A model generated the notes under the pieces. That model saw nothing but the letters and a program-made list of their open reading frames with translations, was not told where the DNA came from and did no database searches. A stretch of DNA of 64,000 nucleotides from Dillenia suffruticosa (taxonomy: Eukaryota > Streptophyta > Magnoliopsida > Dilleniales > Dilleniaceae): contig JAVTVX010000031.1 of assembly GCA_033439265.1 (NCBI GenBank), positions 13,305,001 through 13,369,000 on the forward strand, read 5' to 3'. This document shows, piece after piece, positions 14,258 to 26,000 of this stretch (position 1 is its first letter; each line of letters starts with the position of its first letter). The translations under genes were made by a program, and so were the position numbers.

Positions 14258-15046
14258 ATGGCAGCCTCTACAATGGCTCTCTCCTCCCCATCATTCGCCG
14301 GAAAGGTGGTGAAGCTGGCTCCTGAGGTCCTCGGAACGGGGAGAGTCTCCATGAGAAAAACTGGCCCCAGGCCGGGTACCCCTGGCAGCCCGTGGTACGG
14401 CCCAGACCGGGTCAAGTACTTGGGCCCGTTCTCTGGTGAGCCCCCAAGCTACCTCACTGGTGAATTCCCCGGCGACTACGGGTGGGACACTGCGGGGCTG
14501 TCCGCTGACCCAGAGACCTTCGCCAAGAACCGTGAGCTCGAGGTGATCCATTGCAGATGGGCCATGCTTGGAGCTCTCGGATGCGTCTTCCCTGAGCTGT
14601 TGGCACGCAACGGTGTCAAGTTTGGTGAGGCCGTGTGGTTCAAGGCCGGAGCCCAAATCTTCAGCCCGGGTGGCCTTGACTACCTGGGCAACCCAAGCTT
14701 GATCCATGCCCAAAGCATTCTGGCCATCTGGGCTTGCCAAGTTATCTTGATGGGAGCTGTTGAGGGCTATCGCATTGCTGGTGGGCCACTCGGTGAGGTC
14801 ACTGACCCACTCTACCCCGGTGGTAGCTTCGACCCGTTGGGCCTTGCTGATGACCCGGAAGCCTTTGCTGAGCTCAAGGTCAAGGAAATCAAGAACGGCA
14901 GGCTTGCCATGTTCTCCATGTTCGGATTCTTTGTTCAGGCTATTGTCACCGGAAAGGGTCCATTGGAGAACCTTGCCGATCACCTTGCTGACCCCGTCAA
15001 CAACAATGCCTGGGCATATGCCACCAACTTCGTCCCCGGAAAATGA
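14258..15046 (+). CDS. LHCB1: chlorophyll a/b-binding protein, LHCII type I (copy 2)
   Basis: Intronless 262-residue Lhcb1, the divergent partner of the gene at 11612-12400. It has the same domains: transit peptide to M32, phosphosite T35, WYGPDR trimer motif, three pigment-binding membrane helices and the FVPGK end. The two differences seen are G for S in the transit peptide (APEVLG) and T for P at residue 41. The 5' and 3' flanks do not resemble those of copy 1, so the similarity is confined to the coding region. Expression should be light-controlled through the CCAAT/GATA module upstream. Confidence 0.96.
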   Translation: MAASTMALSSPSFAGKVVKLAPEVLGTGRVSMRKTGPRPGTPGSPWYGPDRVKYLGPFSGEPPSYLTGEFPGDYGWDTAGLSADPETFAKNRELEVIHCRWAMLGALGCVFPELLARNGVKFGEAVWFKAGAQIFSPGGLDYLGNPSLIHAQSILAIWACQVILMGAVEGYRIAGGPLGEVTDPLYPGGSFDPLGLADDPEAFAELKVKEIKNGRLAMFSMFGFFVQAIVTGKGPLENLADHLADPVNNNAWAYATNFVPGK

Positions 15047-15637
15047 GCCAGAGATGTGAGATGTGAGATGTAATGTTCCAATGTACATTAGTTGAAGACT
15101 TATGGAGAATATAATGTGAATTTTGTGTACCAAATTTAGAATATGCTTTCTTCAAGTCTCTTTGCTCTTGACCTGACCTGCTGTTAACCAGAATGATGAT
15201 GATAAAATATGGTAACAATGAACAAATTATAGATCAGGAACTCAAAATGCATTGATTCGCCTAGATACAAGGTCAAGAATACAAAATCACAAGTTTAGGT
15301 GAACACTTACCTTCTACTCAGGCAAATCCTAGAAGTTCCTGCCAGAACCTTGGAGAACAGAGCTTTGTTAAACGCCTTTTGCAGACTCCTTTGGAACGAA
15401 AAATGTTTTCAGATTAAGTAGCAAAATTTGAATATATGCTTGATAAAAATGAGAATTAGTTATGATACACATAAGCCACAAAATACAGGCCATCCTCATC
15501 AATCAATGAATAGGTTAAATGAATATTAAAATAACAAACTGGGAAGATGTGAAAGATATTGAGGTTTCAAGAGATTGTTGCGTTACAAACTTTTAGAAAC
15601 TCCATCCCCAATGTACGAATAGTCTAGACTTACATCA

Positions 15638-15768
15638 CCATTGCAGATGCATTGCTCTGAGCAGCACCTTGTTCAGGGTCATCAGATGAGAGGGATTTTC
15701 CCCCGACTCCAAGAAATTGGTCAAGCAGGAGCCTAACATCTACTGGCATATCTCTCTACCTTCTGATT
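15638..15768 (-). other. possible terminal coding exon, unassigned
   Basis: Read on minus, an AG acceptor (AAGGTAG) is followed by an open frame RDMPVDVRLLLDQFLGVGG...NASAMVM and a stop near 15638. Its composition looks coding, but I do not recognise the protein. It lies just after the SS4 last-exon relic and could be a fragment of another duplicated gene. A chance open frame is not excluded. Confidence 0.25.
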
Positions 15769-15804
15769 AAAACACTGTTAGGGACCCTATACTCATCCAC
15801 AAGA

Positions 15805-15965
15805 ATGGCTTTGGAAGATTCCGTCCAAACGAGCTCAAGTTCTGTGCTGCTCTTGCTCTGGCCTAACTTCTCATACAGCTTCCCATGGTATAAAGCAGAA
15901 GAATTTCGGCTTCCTGTATTCATGTCTTTCTGAACCAGTGATTGCCTACTATAGAAAAATTGATC
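15805..15965 (-). pseudogene. relic of SS4 last exon
   Basis: Aligns by eye with the SS4 terminal exon (22564-22740) and the bases after its stop. The shared pattern is LVQKDMN....SSA.Y...LYEK at protein level, and GAGCTC/AAGCTC and TTGCTCT at DNA level. The glucan-binding sequence is otherwise scrambled and no upstream SS4 exon is present. It sits directly downstream of the PPR pseudogene, so it probably came from a partial segmental duplication. Confidence 0.7.
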
Positions 15966-16105
15966 CAAATGGGCATTTATTTGGCCGCTCTAGCAATCTT
16001 TCAGGGTTAGACAAGATAGGACTTGACCATAAAGCAAACTTTGCACCTGGCACTTTACAAAGTCATCCATTTGCTTAGTTCACAGCCATTCCAGAGTACA
16101 ATGTG

Positions 16106-17934
16106 CTAGACATATGCCATGTAACCACACTCACTTAAACAGGCATTCAATGAGTTTAATCCAGTATAAATCAAGTTGGTTTCAGGATGGGTTTTATCAG
16201 TAGTGATAAAAACAAGCACGCCATTCTTAAGCTCAATCCAACTACAGCCAGGTGTCTTCTTAACGTTCTGTTGCCTCATTATATGCCTTACATCTGAAAC
16301 TTCTTCATAACGACCAGCAGCTCCATAAACATTTGACATTAGCACATAACTACCACGGTGCTCTGGTTCAAGTCAAGCACTCTTTGTGCAGCAACCTCCG
16401 CAAGAGCTGCATTGCCATGGAGTCGACAAGCTGCTAGAAAAGCTCTGCACAAAACTGGGTTGGCCTCAATTGGCATCGTGACAGCAAGTTAATAAGCCTC
16501 CTCAAGCTGCGCTGCTTCACCAAGCATGTCAATTACAGATGTATAATGTTCAATCGTTGGAATCATGCCATTTTTCGTTCTTGACTCACGAGTCCTGCAT
16601 GGTTGCAAGCTGATAAAATCCCAACAAATGTGACCTCATCAGGCTTAAGTTGTGACTCACACATGCACAAGAACATTTCCAGTGCCTCATTGCCATAGCC
16701 ATGCACGCCATAACCCATTATCATTATGTTCCATGATGCTACATCCTTATATCTTAGCGAACTAAAGACCAAGTGAGCATCTGTCATGCTCCCACACTTG
16801 GCAGACATGTCCATAACAGCATCATTTAACATCACATCATCCAAATCCTTTGCCACCCCATTTACAATGATATAACCATGAATCTCTCTACCATGCCTCG
16901 ATGCTGCCAAATGTGCACAAACAGGAAGAACAGCAGTCACCGTTACCAAATCTGGCCTAATCCCCACATGCAACATCTAATCAAAAAGCCTCAAAAGTTC
17001 CATCATGATCACCAGATTGCTCATGAACAGAAATAATCGAATTCCAGGACAACATATCATCCTCAACCATAGCCCAAAAAATCTTCAATGCGTCTCCAAT
17101 CCATTTACATTCCCATACATATCAATCAAGGAATTCAATATAGCAACACCCAGATCATGCTCCATTTTCATCACAAAAACATCAATCACTCTCCCATTAT
17201 TAAGCTCTCCCTTCACCGCAAAAGCCGAGAGAACCTGTCACTGTAAAATTACTTGGCACAACCCTCTCTTTCACCATATCTTCAAAAACCTCCAGAGCCG
17301 TATCAAATTGCCCAATCTGAACGTACCCATTAATTACCGCGTTCTAAAGAACTACATCCCTCACAGACAATTCCTCAAACAACGCAAGTGCAAAATCCAT
17401 GAAACCAAATTTCAAGGAAGAATTCACCAAAGCATTTCCAACAAAACAATCCAACTCCAACCCATGAATCTTCCTAGCATCTAGGATATCACAACAACAC
17501 TTAATCACGCAGGGGAAAGAAAACTTATCAGGAAGAACACCACCCAAACACCTCATGCTCCAAAAGAACTCAAACGCATCATCCAAAAGGTCATTTACGA
17601 CAAACTCAGAAACAATTGCATTTCATGAATGCACATTTTTATGATCAGTGCAAAAATCGAACACCAATAAAGCATTGTCAATTTGGTTACACTTAAGAGT
17701 ACATGTCGATTAAACTTGTTACAGAAGATGGTGAAGTGAGAAATCCACTTACAAGCACTAGTCCATGAATCTGTTTGCCTTTCGTGATGTTTCTGTGATG
17801 GGCAATGATTGCAATAACGAAATGCAACTGGATATGTGGACATGTGAAGATCGGAGAGTAAAAGATTATGAGGAGAAATTTTGCACGCGTTGAGAAAGAA
17901 TGGCCTTGTTGATGTTTGAGATGATTCTGCTCAT
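16106..17934 (-). pseudogene. PPR protein pseudogene (PLS/E class, At3g14730-like)
   Basis: From ATG at 17934 (MSRIISN) to the stop at 16106 the minus strand shows the order of a P-L-S pentatricopeptide repeat protein with an E domain. Recognisable blocks are GKQIHGLVLVSGF (about 17770), LPDKFSFPCVIKCC (about 17520), YVQIG, SWNSIIS, MLHVGIRPDLVTVTAVLPVC (16976), HGREIHGYIIVNG, KDVASWNIMIMGYGVHGYG, LKPDEVTFVGILSACNHAG, and the E motif MRQQNVKKTPGCSWIELKNG (about 16260). It is broken by stops (one about 24 codons in) and several frameshifts, so no functional product is expected. Intact relatives are organelle RNA-processing factors. Confidence 0.85.
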
Positions 17935-18020
17935 GAGAAAGAGAGAGAGATAGAGACAGAGAGAGGGAGAGAGAGAGCGCAAACCAAATGTGGAGGGAGG
18001 TAACGGCTTTTGGCGCGAGG

Positions 18021-18024
<4 letters not shown>

Positions 18025-18059
<35 letters not shown>
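18025..18059. repeat. poly-T tract (35)
   Basis: Homopolymer upstream of the PPR pseudogene; possibly the A tail of a minus-strand retroposon. Confidence 0.9.
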
Positions 18060-18060
<1 letters not shown>

Positions 18061-18290
18061 TTGTTGTACAAGGATTTCCCTGGTTCGGTGCGAGGACGAT
18101 AAACAGTCTCAAAATGGTAGATAGGTAAATCGCAGGCGGCCACCTCGGCCCGCTTTTTGTTCATGCCGCAGCTTGTCAAGCCCAGAGGCGTTATGTGGGC
18201 CAGGTCGATAAGGCCCAAACAAAGCCCAAAGGATGGGTTTTGTTTTCATTTTTTTTGTCTCATTTTCTTTCTTTAAAATTATTAATTATT

Positions 18291-18376
18291 GTCCCGATGG
18301 AATACCCTAGTGGTACAAAATCCCCTTCCCAATCTGATAATCTCATATTCAAATTTTAATACAACTAAAAAGAAAA
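18291..18376 (+). mobile_element. short (86 bp) tRNA-like SINE with perfect target duplication
   Basis: Flanked by AAAATTATTAATTATT (18275-18290 and 18377-18392; the leading As of the right copy may belong to the tail). Inside are box-A-like ATACCCTAGTGG, then TACAAAATCCCCTTCCCAA, box-B-like ATATTCAAATT and an A-rich tail. The body is nearly the same as that at 53832-53914. Confidence 0.8.
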
Positions 18377-19544
18377 AAAATTATTAATTATTTTATGTAA
18401 CACAAAGGTTTTCTTCCCGCTATTTCAACACCATATCAACTCCATGTGGCATATCATAAGCATCGTTAAAAAGTTTTGAAGGAAGTTCTAAATTATACTT
18501 CCATGTCCTTAATTGCAAAAAGAGGCAAAGTTCATGTCCTAGGTTCTTAAGGGGACAATTTAGTAATTACAACTATTTTTTTTCTACTCTAGTGATTTCA
18601 GTTTCGAATACTTATATTACAAAAAAAAAAAGATTCATGTCCTAGTAAATAAAACAAGCTTATAATCATTAGTCCAATAGTAAAAGTATTTAACTTAATT
18701 AAAATTTCATATTCAAAAATTAAAAATAAAAAAAGTAAGTGTCAGAAAAGTTTAACGTTTAACGAATCTGACAGTTAGTTTGAACAGAAATAATTAGAAT
18801 TGGATATCGATCGATTAAGCAACCAAAAAAAAAAAAATATAAAACAAGCTTATTCCAATTGAAGCAAAACTAAACTCACTCCTAACTTTGAGTTAGGCTG
18901 AACGTAATAAATATTTGCCCTTGAACCCTACCAAGTCTTCGTTTTGTATAAAAATATAAAATTTTACAATTAAAAATTAAATTTAAATTTAAATAAAATC
19001 ATTATGATTAATAATTTTTTATATTAAAAATTTATCAAACTCAATTCAATCGATATAACTTTAATTTTCCAAATCGAAACGTCTGCATTGTTTTGCATAC
19101 CTTTTTTCTTTTTCCTTTATTCAAAGAGTGCAACAATTAAATATTATAATTTTAAAATTTAAATGTAACAATTTAAATACTACAATATTCATAAAAAAGT
19201 TAAATACTAAAATATTTAAAAATATTACAATAAATTGCTAATAACAACGATTAACTTGTTGAAAAAATGAACGGTGTAAGGTTTTTATTTTTATTTTTAT
19301 TTTATTTTAGAAGCATATTGATCAATTTATAGAAAATTATATGTACAATTTTTCCTTTGTTTAAAATTGTGAGATTGTAACATTAGCACAACCAATTTAT
19401 ACTAATTACTATTTTGATTATGGATTAAACATAGACATCAATGATTTGTCCGATGTTTATCACAAGAACACACACACACACTATATGTATGTATTTCCAT
19501 GCATGCATACATACATACATATATATATATTTGTGTAAGAGGAT

Positions 19545-19715
19545 ACTTACTGCTAATCAGTGTTTAGGTTTAACCCAATTAATCCGATCGAGTACTATGG
19601 GATCTATTAAAGGGTTAGATCTTTCAATGCCTATCTTTTCATTCTCAAGATTTGAATTCGAGTTCTTGATTAATGAGATCTAATATCTGACCGCTAGATC
19701 CACAGATTATTAGTA
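19545..19715 (-). repeat. SINE copy (long family)
   Basis: The reverse complement reads GGATCTAGCGGTCAGATATT (box-A-like), then CTCGAATTCAAATC (box-B-like), then the AAAGATAGGCATTGAAAGAT and AGTACTCGATCGGATTAATT blocks shared with the other copies. No clear target duplication. Confidence 0.6.
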
Positions 19716-21064
19716 TAAACACCCTAATCATAACAGAGCAGTATTATATATATTTTTAGTAATAGATATGATTGTGTATTATATATATATATATATTAAG
19801 TAATAGGCATGACCGTTTAACAAGAAGAATTCTACCATCAAAGTCCTTTTTATTCTTAATTTTTTATTAATGCAATAACTAATAGAAATCTTGCTAACAT
19901 CGTACTATGTATTAGCATTTTTCCACATGTATAAGAAAGTTAGGGGGCTTTTTACCAAATTATTTAAATGTTAAGGAAAGAGAACACATTCGCAGGATGA
20001 AAAGAGAGAAGATAGGCGAAGGCAATAGTGGTAGTGGCTGAGGTGACGGCGGAGGCGGTGACTGAGGCAACTGCGAAGGCATCGATTGAGGCTAGGGTTT
20101 AGCACACGGAGAGATCCTTCATTCGCAAAGGGGAAAGAGAAAGGTCAAAACACAGAGGAAGACTGTAAAATGAGTTTCGTAGTCTTCTTATCCCAACAAT
20201 TTCGCAATCTATGAGTGCGTAAGTGATTTCGCGTTCACAGAATGCAAGAAGTGATTTTACACTCACAGAGTACGAAATTATTTTTTTTTTAAGACAGATT
20301 ATAAAATAAAAAGGAAAATTATAAAAACATGATTTTGCAGAGTACGAAATCGATACTTTTGAAAACAATAAAAATAACACTATTTAAATCATTTTGATCA
20401 AAACTAACAATATTTTGGAAAATATCTCAAGGTTAGGATACCTTACGCTTGTGGGTAACTTTATTGATATGCCTACTTCATCATCCCTTATTCCCCAATA
20501 GTGATGGGTAGACAGCCCATATCAAGGATCATAACCTTACCTAATTTACTCTTTTAACTATACACATAAGGTCAAAACCTTTTAAAGACCTATTATTTGA
20601 ATGTCTAGAATTACACAGCCTAAAAAATTTCAATTTGAACATAAAAAAGATTTTTTTTTTGTTGATTAAAAAGTTTTGGAATTTAAAATTATAAAATAAG
20701 GAATCAGTCTCTCTATATAATTACTGAATAAATTTAGTTATTAAAATTTTAACCTATTCAAATAAAAGATTACTATGTTTGGTTGTGCGTAAAATATAGA
20801 CTTTAATGTATATATAGTAATGCTATTTTAATACAAAATACAAAAGGGTATGTTAAAACTTGTCTAAGTTATTGAACTATATAATAAAATTTTTGCCACA
20901 ATATCAGTCATTTACTTATTTTTTTTTGGGGGGGGAGGGGGGGAGAAGAGGCTAAATGGTGAGGGAAATCTCGTGCCATTGACTATGCTAAAGTTACAAA
21001 GAAAAATGCCATTTATTATAAAAACTTAATAAAAATTCACAAGTTTTATACTTCACAAAGGTAT

Positions 21065-21215
21065 CTTCGTCTCTTAATCAGATCGAGAATTCAATTCTCC
21101 CTGAATACGAAAAAAATAATGTTGAAAGACCTCCCCTTAAATGAATCTGAGAGTCAGGTCGATCCGGATTAGTCGAGATAAAGTTTCGAATATTGGGCGG
21201 TGGCCTAAACATAGG
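21065..21215 (+). repeat. SINE copy (long family), plus orientation
   Basis: Contains GTTGAAAGACCTCCCCTTAA, GAGAGTCAGGTCGATCCGG and ATTAGTCGAGATAAAG, which are the reverse complement of blocks in the 1566-1761 element, and ends in an A run. The tRNA-like head is eroded. Confidence 0.6.
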
Positions 21216-21852
21216 AACAAAAAAAAGATGGAATAATATTTTGTAATAATGAATTGTGAAATGAATCTGTCTGATAATAGTTTTATATCCAAAATTTAAA
21301 AATTATTACCGATTTTTCTTCTTACCATTTTTCTATAAACTTTCCCCTGGGATTCTTTAATTCTCCAATGGAATACTGTGCCTACGAGCCCTTGACTTTA
21401 AACCTTCATATGGCCCAAAAAGTAAATGAGGGATAAACCCAACAAATAATCTCTACCATATATTGATTGTGTTATTTCTACTCTGAGTCGGGTTAGAATT
21501 TTAATAGATTAAATTTTCTTTTATCTATTTTTGTTATACATCATATTTGAATTCAAAATTTTATTTAAGAAATAGTAATATCTAATCATTGAACTTATTA
21601 GAGGTTAGTCCAAATAAATATGTGTTACAAAGTATAATAATTTTGCACCCAAAACCTTTAATATTCTTAATCAATCATCGTACTTAAGACAAAGGCCAAT
21701 CGGGAAGAGGAGAAAAAGTTTGGGAACTTAATATATAAGAAAGACCAAAAATTGATGGTTTGAAGCAAAGAATGAATAAATATCTTAATCATGAGGAAAT
21801 AGTAAAGTTATCGTAGCAAAAGAAATAGTAAAAGTGGACAAACGGACCTTGA

Positions 21853-21983
21853 CATACCGAAGAGTCTGTTATGCAAGAGGATATGTGGAGATGTGAAGAT
21901 GAGAGAGTCCACGAGGATGAGGAGAAATTTTGCAAGTGAGGAGAGAGAATGGTCTTTTTATGTTTTGAGATGATTTTGTTCAT
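21853..21983 (-). pseudogene. duplicate 5' fragment of the PPR gene
   Basis: Minus-strand ATG at 21983 reads MNKIISKHKKTILSPHLQNF and onward. It matches the first ~45 codons of the PPR pseudogene at 17934 (MSRIISNINKAILSQRVQNF), including the GA-rich 5' flank. No later PPR segment follows. Confidence 0.75.
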
Positions 21984-22563
21984 GAGAGAAAGAGAGAGAG
22001 AGGTAACCACGTTTGATGCGAAAGTAGAGGTAGACACCAAAAATAAGAAAATAAAATAAAGGGCCACTGGTGTCAAAAGTTGATTAGAAGAAATGCTTGG
22101 GTCTCTGTTGGAATACATTTTGTTTACCATACAAGGAGAAGGGCTCAAACATATAACAATGAATTGTCATTAGCTTCTCTATCATAAATATTTATATATC
22201 GACTGTTAATGTTATGCATGCTTTACATAAGACCAGAGGGACGAAAAATTAAGGTGGCCTTGTGATATGGTATAGATCCCAATGCAGAAAAAAGACTGCA
22301 CTTCTGAACAAAAGAATAGTGTAAGTAAATAATATGAAATGAACACTAATTGGTGCAACTAAAGTCATGATTTTGTTGTATTAGTTTCCAGACCTTCCTG
22401 TCACCCGCCATTGCTGTAGAAGTTGCACAGGTTTTCTCATTTGCGGACACATTCATCCTCAACTCTCTGGCTGTCAAAGCAATCTCTATAAACTTACCAT
22501 TTCAAGGCTTGTGCAGTCAAAATGGCTCTGCAAGAAAAAGATGAGTCGGGCTTCCGAACAAGC

Positions 22564-22975
22564 TCAGACTTGCCGCGCTGCCCTTGCTCTCGCCACTGAT
22601 TTCTGATAAAGCTCCTCGTATTGTGCAGCTGAGGAATCCCAACTGAAATCTATATTCATGTCTTTCTGGACCAGTTCTTCCCAGAAAACTCTATTGTTCC
22701 TAAACCGCTTGAATGCGCGTTCCAAAGCATTGTTCAGTCCCTGCGAGATTTTAGAGGCATTTGGTAACATAAGAATGGCAAGATGGGAATAGATAAATTC
22801 AAAATGAAACAATGATGCTCATAACAAATGTCTTTAATAATCTGTTTCTAACATGGCTCAATTTTGGCCTCGTGTCTTGGTCCAAGAGAACATAATGCAT
22901 ATAACCACAAAATTCCGGTCTAGAAAAGGACAACAAGAATATACTTTTATGCTTGTTGAAGTTGGAATACTATTG

Positions 22976-23018
<43 letters not shown>

Positions 23019-26000
23019 GGGGAATGGGTTGTTAGCTGGTGCAAAGTCCCCATGTTTATGTCCCAATTTTACCTGTTCATCAGCTGTCAAAAATGTAAAC
23101 CCATTTCTAAATTGAACTGGTATTGCATCATCATCGACATCGAAAACACTGCAGAAGAACCAAAGTTCAGATTAAACTCTATAGACAAGATAACTAGCAA
23201 ATAAAGTTTTATGACATACTAATTCTGCACTGATCAGCATACCTATCATTAAGACCGCCAGTTTTCCTTGCAATAGGCACTGATCCATATCTCATTGCTA
23301 TCATCTGTGAAAATAATTATGTGAAGGAGTCGGCCTCAAAACCACATGCTTAGCAACAAACAAAAATCAAAGGCAATTTTAATTTTCAATTCTAAATCTG
23401 CACTGGGCTTTGGATGAACTAAGAGAATGGAGTTATTGGCTTTAGATACCAACTAATGGGAAGGTGTACAGAAGAAGAAAACCAGTTGAAGTAAACAGTA
23501 CCTGAGTAAGGCCGCAGGGTTCGAATATAGATGGTATAATGAACATATCAGATGCAGCATAAATGGAATGAGAAAGAGCATCATCATACTTCAAAATCAA
23601 CCGAATGTTGTCATGACTCTGAAATTGGTGAGCAATACCCTCAAATTCTCTCTGAAACAAGGACACAGCACATCAATGGAACTGCAAATAATATCAATGA
23701 TGCTGTAGACAAGGGAAAGATTAAACTACAAGATACCAATAATTTAACAACTTGAATTATATGCAACTCAATATATATATGCTCAGTCCGCAGAATATCT
23801 CCATAAATTAGAAGGTTCAAATGATAAATTGGATTTTCTATCATTTCTCCTTCTGCTTGCTTGGTTGCATTAACAATTCAACATAGTGCAGACGTGGGGA
23901 AAAGAATTTAGCACAATGTATGCAAACATGTTTCATATCCCTTGAAATGTAAACTGTTTCCTTTGTACATTTATTTACCTTGAAATGCAAACTTAGATTC
24001 GCACGATCTCAACACAAATAACTAAACATTAAATTTATTCTTCAATTCATTCACTCTATTCATGTTCCACATCAATAAGGCAGACTTACAAGTGCTAGAA
24101 CAACATAATGGCACTCCTAAACCTTCTAAACGAAACTTCAATCAATATAGAAATATAATGGGACACAAAACTCACTACAGTATAAAGCTTTCAAAACTCT
24201 AAAAACTCTAAAAAAGAACAATAACTTAATACCGACTAAAATCTAAAATATTTAGAAAGTTCTAACTAAATTGAGATGTGAAGAAATAAAATTTTAAAAT
24301 ACTAAGAATTTCAGCAACTTATTTCTAGATTACTAAAGTTACTAAAGAATTTGAAACGCTACTAAGGACATTTCTTATCGGACCAAAAACACTTTCTCTT
24401 TCTTCGCAATAGAACAATTGCCCTTACCATAGGCTGCCCAAGATCATCTTTTTTTTTTTGGGGGGGGGGGGGGGGGAGCTAGCTCTGCTTATCAACTAGT
24501 GCCCTTATTAAAGCACCATCAAGCCTCCCCATGTGAATTTCTGATTTCGGAATAGGTGGTTGTGCCCTTTCTTTCTTGTCCATGTTTATGACTCCAAGGG
24601 AATTGTTGAAGACAATGACAATGAAGAGATTTTGAGTAAGGGCTTCTTGATAGCCAAAGAGACGCTCTTCAACAATAACATGACAGGGACTTGAGAGAGC
24701 TTACCCTAAAGTGCACATTCCGTAATTTCCTCACATTGCATCAGTATTTTATTAAGATTTAATGTCCCCAGAATTTTGTCACTCAATATTATATCCTAAT
24801 ATTTTTGGGATCCAATTTGTTAGATTCCATTGCTCTGGTCCCCAATATTTCTTTTCTATCTCCTCCTCCTCCTCCTCCTTCCTCTCCTTCCTCCTCTTTT
24901 CCGCATAAACCGATGCTGCATCACCATCTTGGTGTCTGGATCCCCCTTCCATTGAAATGTTCTGTTAACTCAACTTAATTTCATTTAATAAGTCTACAGA
25001 GTTCAGATATGAGATGGATCATTACCTGGATATGAGGCACTGGGCTGGAACCAAGAAGCACAAATTGTCCTCCCAGTTCCAATGTCTTAAAAATAGCATG
25101 TCTGATAAGATGAACACCCTTTTGTGGTACCAATCTTGTTATGCAACCCACCTGATACAGCAGACCGGAGGATTTCAATCTAATGCTGACCAAGAAGCTT
25201 GATTATTGAACAATACAAAACAAAAGAATAAATACTAAAGGTAATATACAAGTAAAATCTATAGTAGATTCAGGGCCACAAACCAGAAAGTACATCAAAA
25301 TCATTGTAGAATCACTTTGTATCTGATTGCTATTGTTAAGATATAAAATCAATTAAAAAAAAGCCTCCCTCTACAAGCTTGAGCTTTTGCCGTGGTTGAT
25401 CGTTTCACAAAATTCAAGAAGGTATTAATGCGAGAGGGCATGAATTCAAATCCTACTAGACTTACGCTTTGTGTGTTCACCTTAGTAAAAGTTGTTATGA
25501 CTCACATGTGAGGGGAAGCGTTATGATAGAAAATCAATAAAAATATCTCATGCTACAAGCTTAAACTTTCAGAGTAATTAGTTATTTTACAAAATTTAAG
25601 AGACATCCATGTAGCAATTAACAACATTTTACACATAGATCACAAAATGTTCAATAGTAATGGATGCTGACCCTACAAAGACAAAGAATGTAGGATGTCC
25701 ATAATCAAATACTAACATTTGTCTTTTCTCTTGGTCACTCACTCCTTATGTTCTTATATTTTGCTGCTTTAGAAGAGAGTATTACTTCCAATTTTTGATC
25801 ACACATCTATAGCCCTTACATATAACTAAAATGAAATGGAAACAATCCTTACAACAACAACAACAAATTGAGTCTTAATTCTAAATTTTGGAGTCGTCAG
25901 TTTAAAACCAATATAGGAGAAAAGAGACGGGGAGGAAAAAAAAAAAAAAAAACCTATTCATAGAAACTTAAATAATAACAATAATAATAGTACATTAATT

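Larger units (their letters stand above)
18380..21850. other. intergenic, AT-rich, repeats only
   Basis: Contains SINE copies at about 19545-19715 and 21065-21215, TA/CA microsatellites and a T9G16-like tract near 20919-20943. Frames at 19441 and 20099 show no family features. Confidence 0.55.

Noticed and set aside
14291-15133. 280-residue open frame antisense to Lhcb1 copy 2 (and 217 residues antisense to copy 1 at 11675-12328)
   Set aside because: Third-position GC bias of the Lhcb1 codons removes stops from the opposite strand. The antisense translation is not protein-like.
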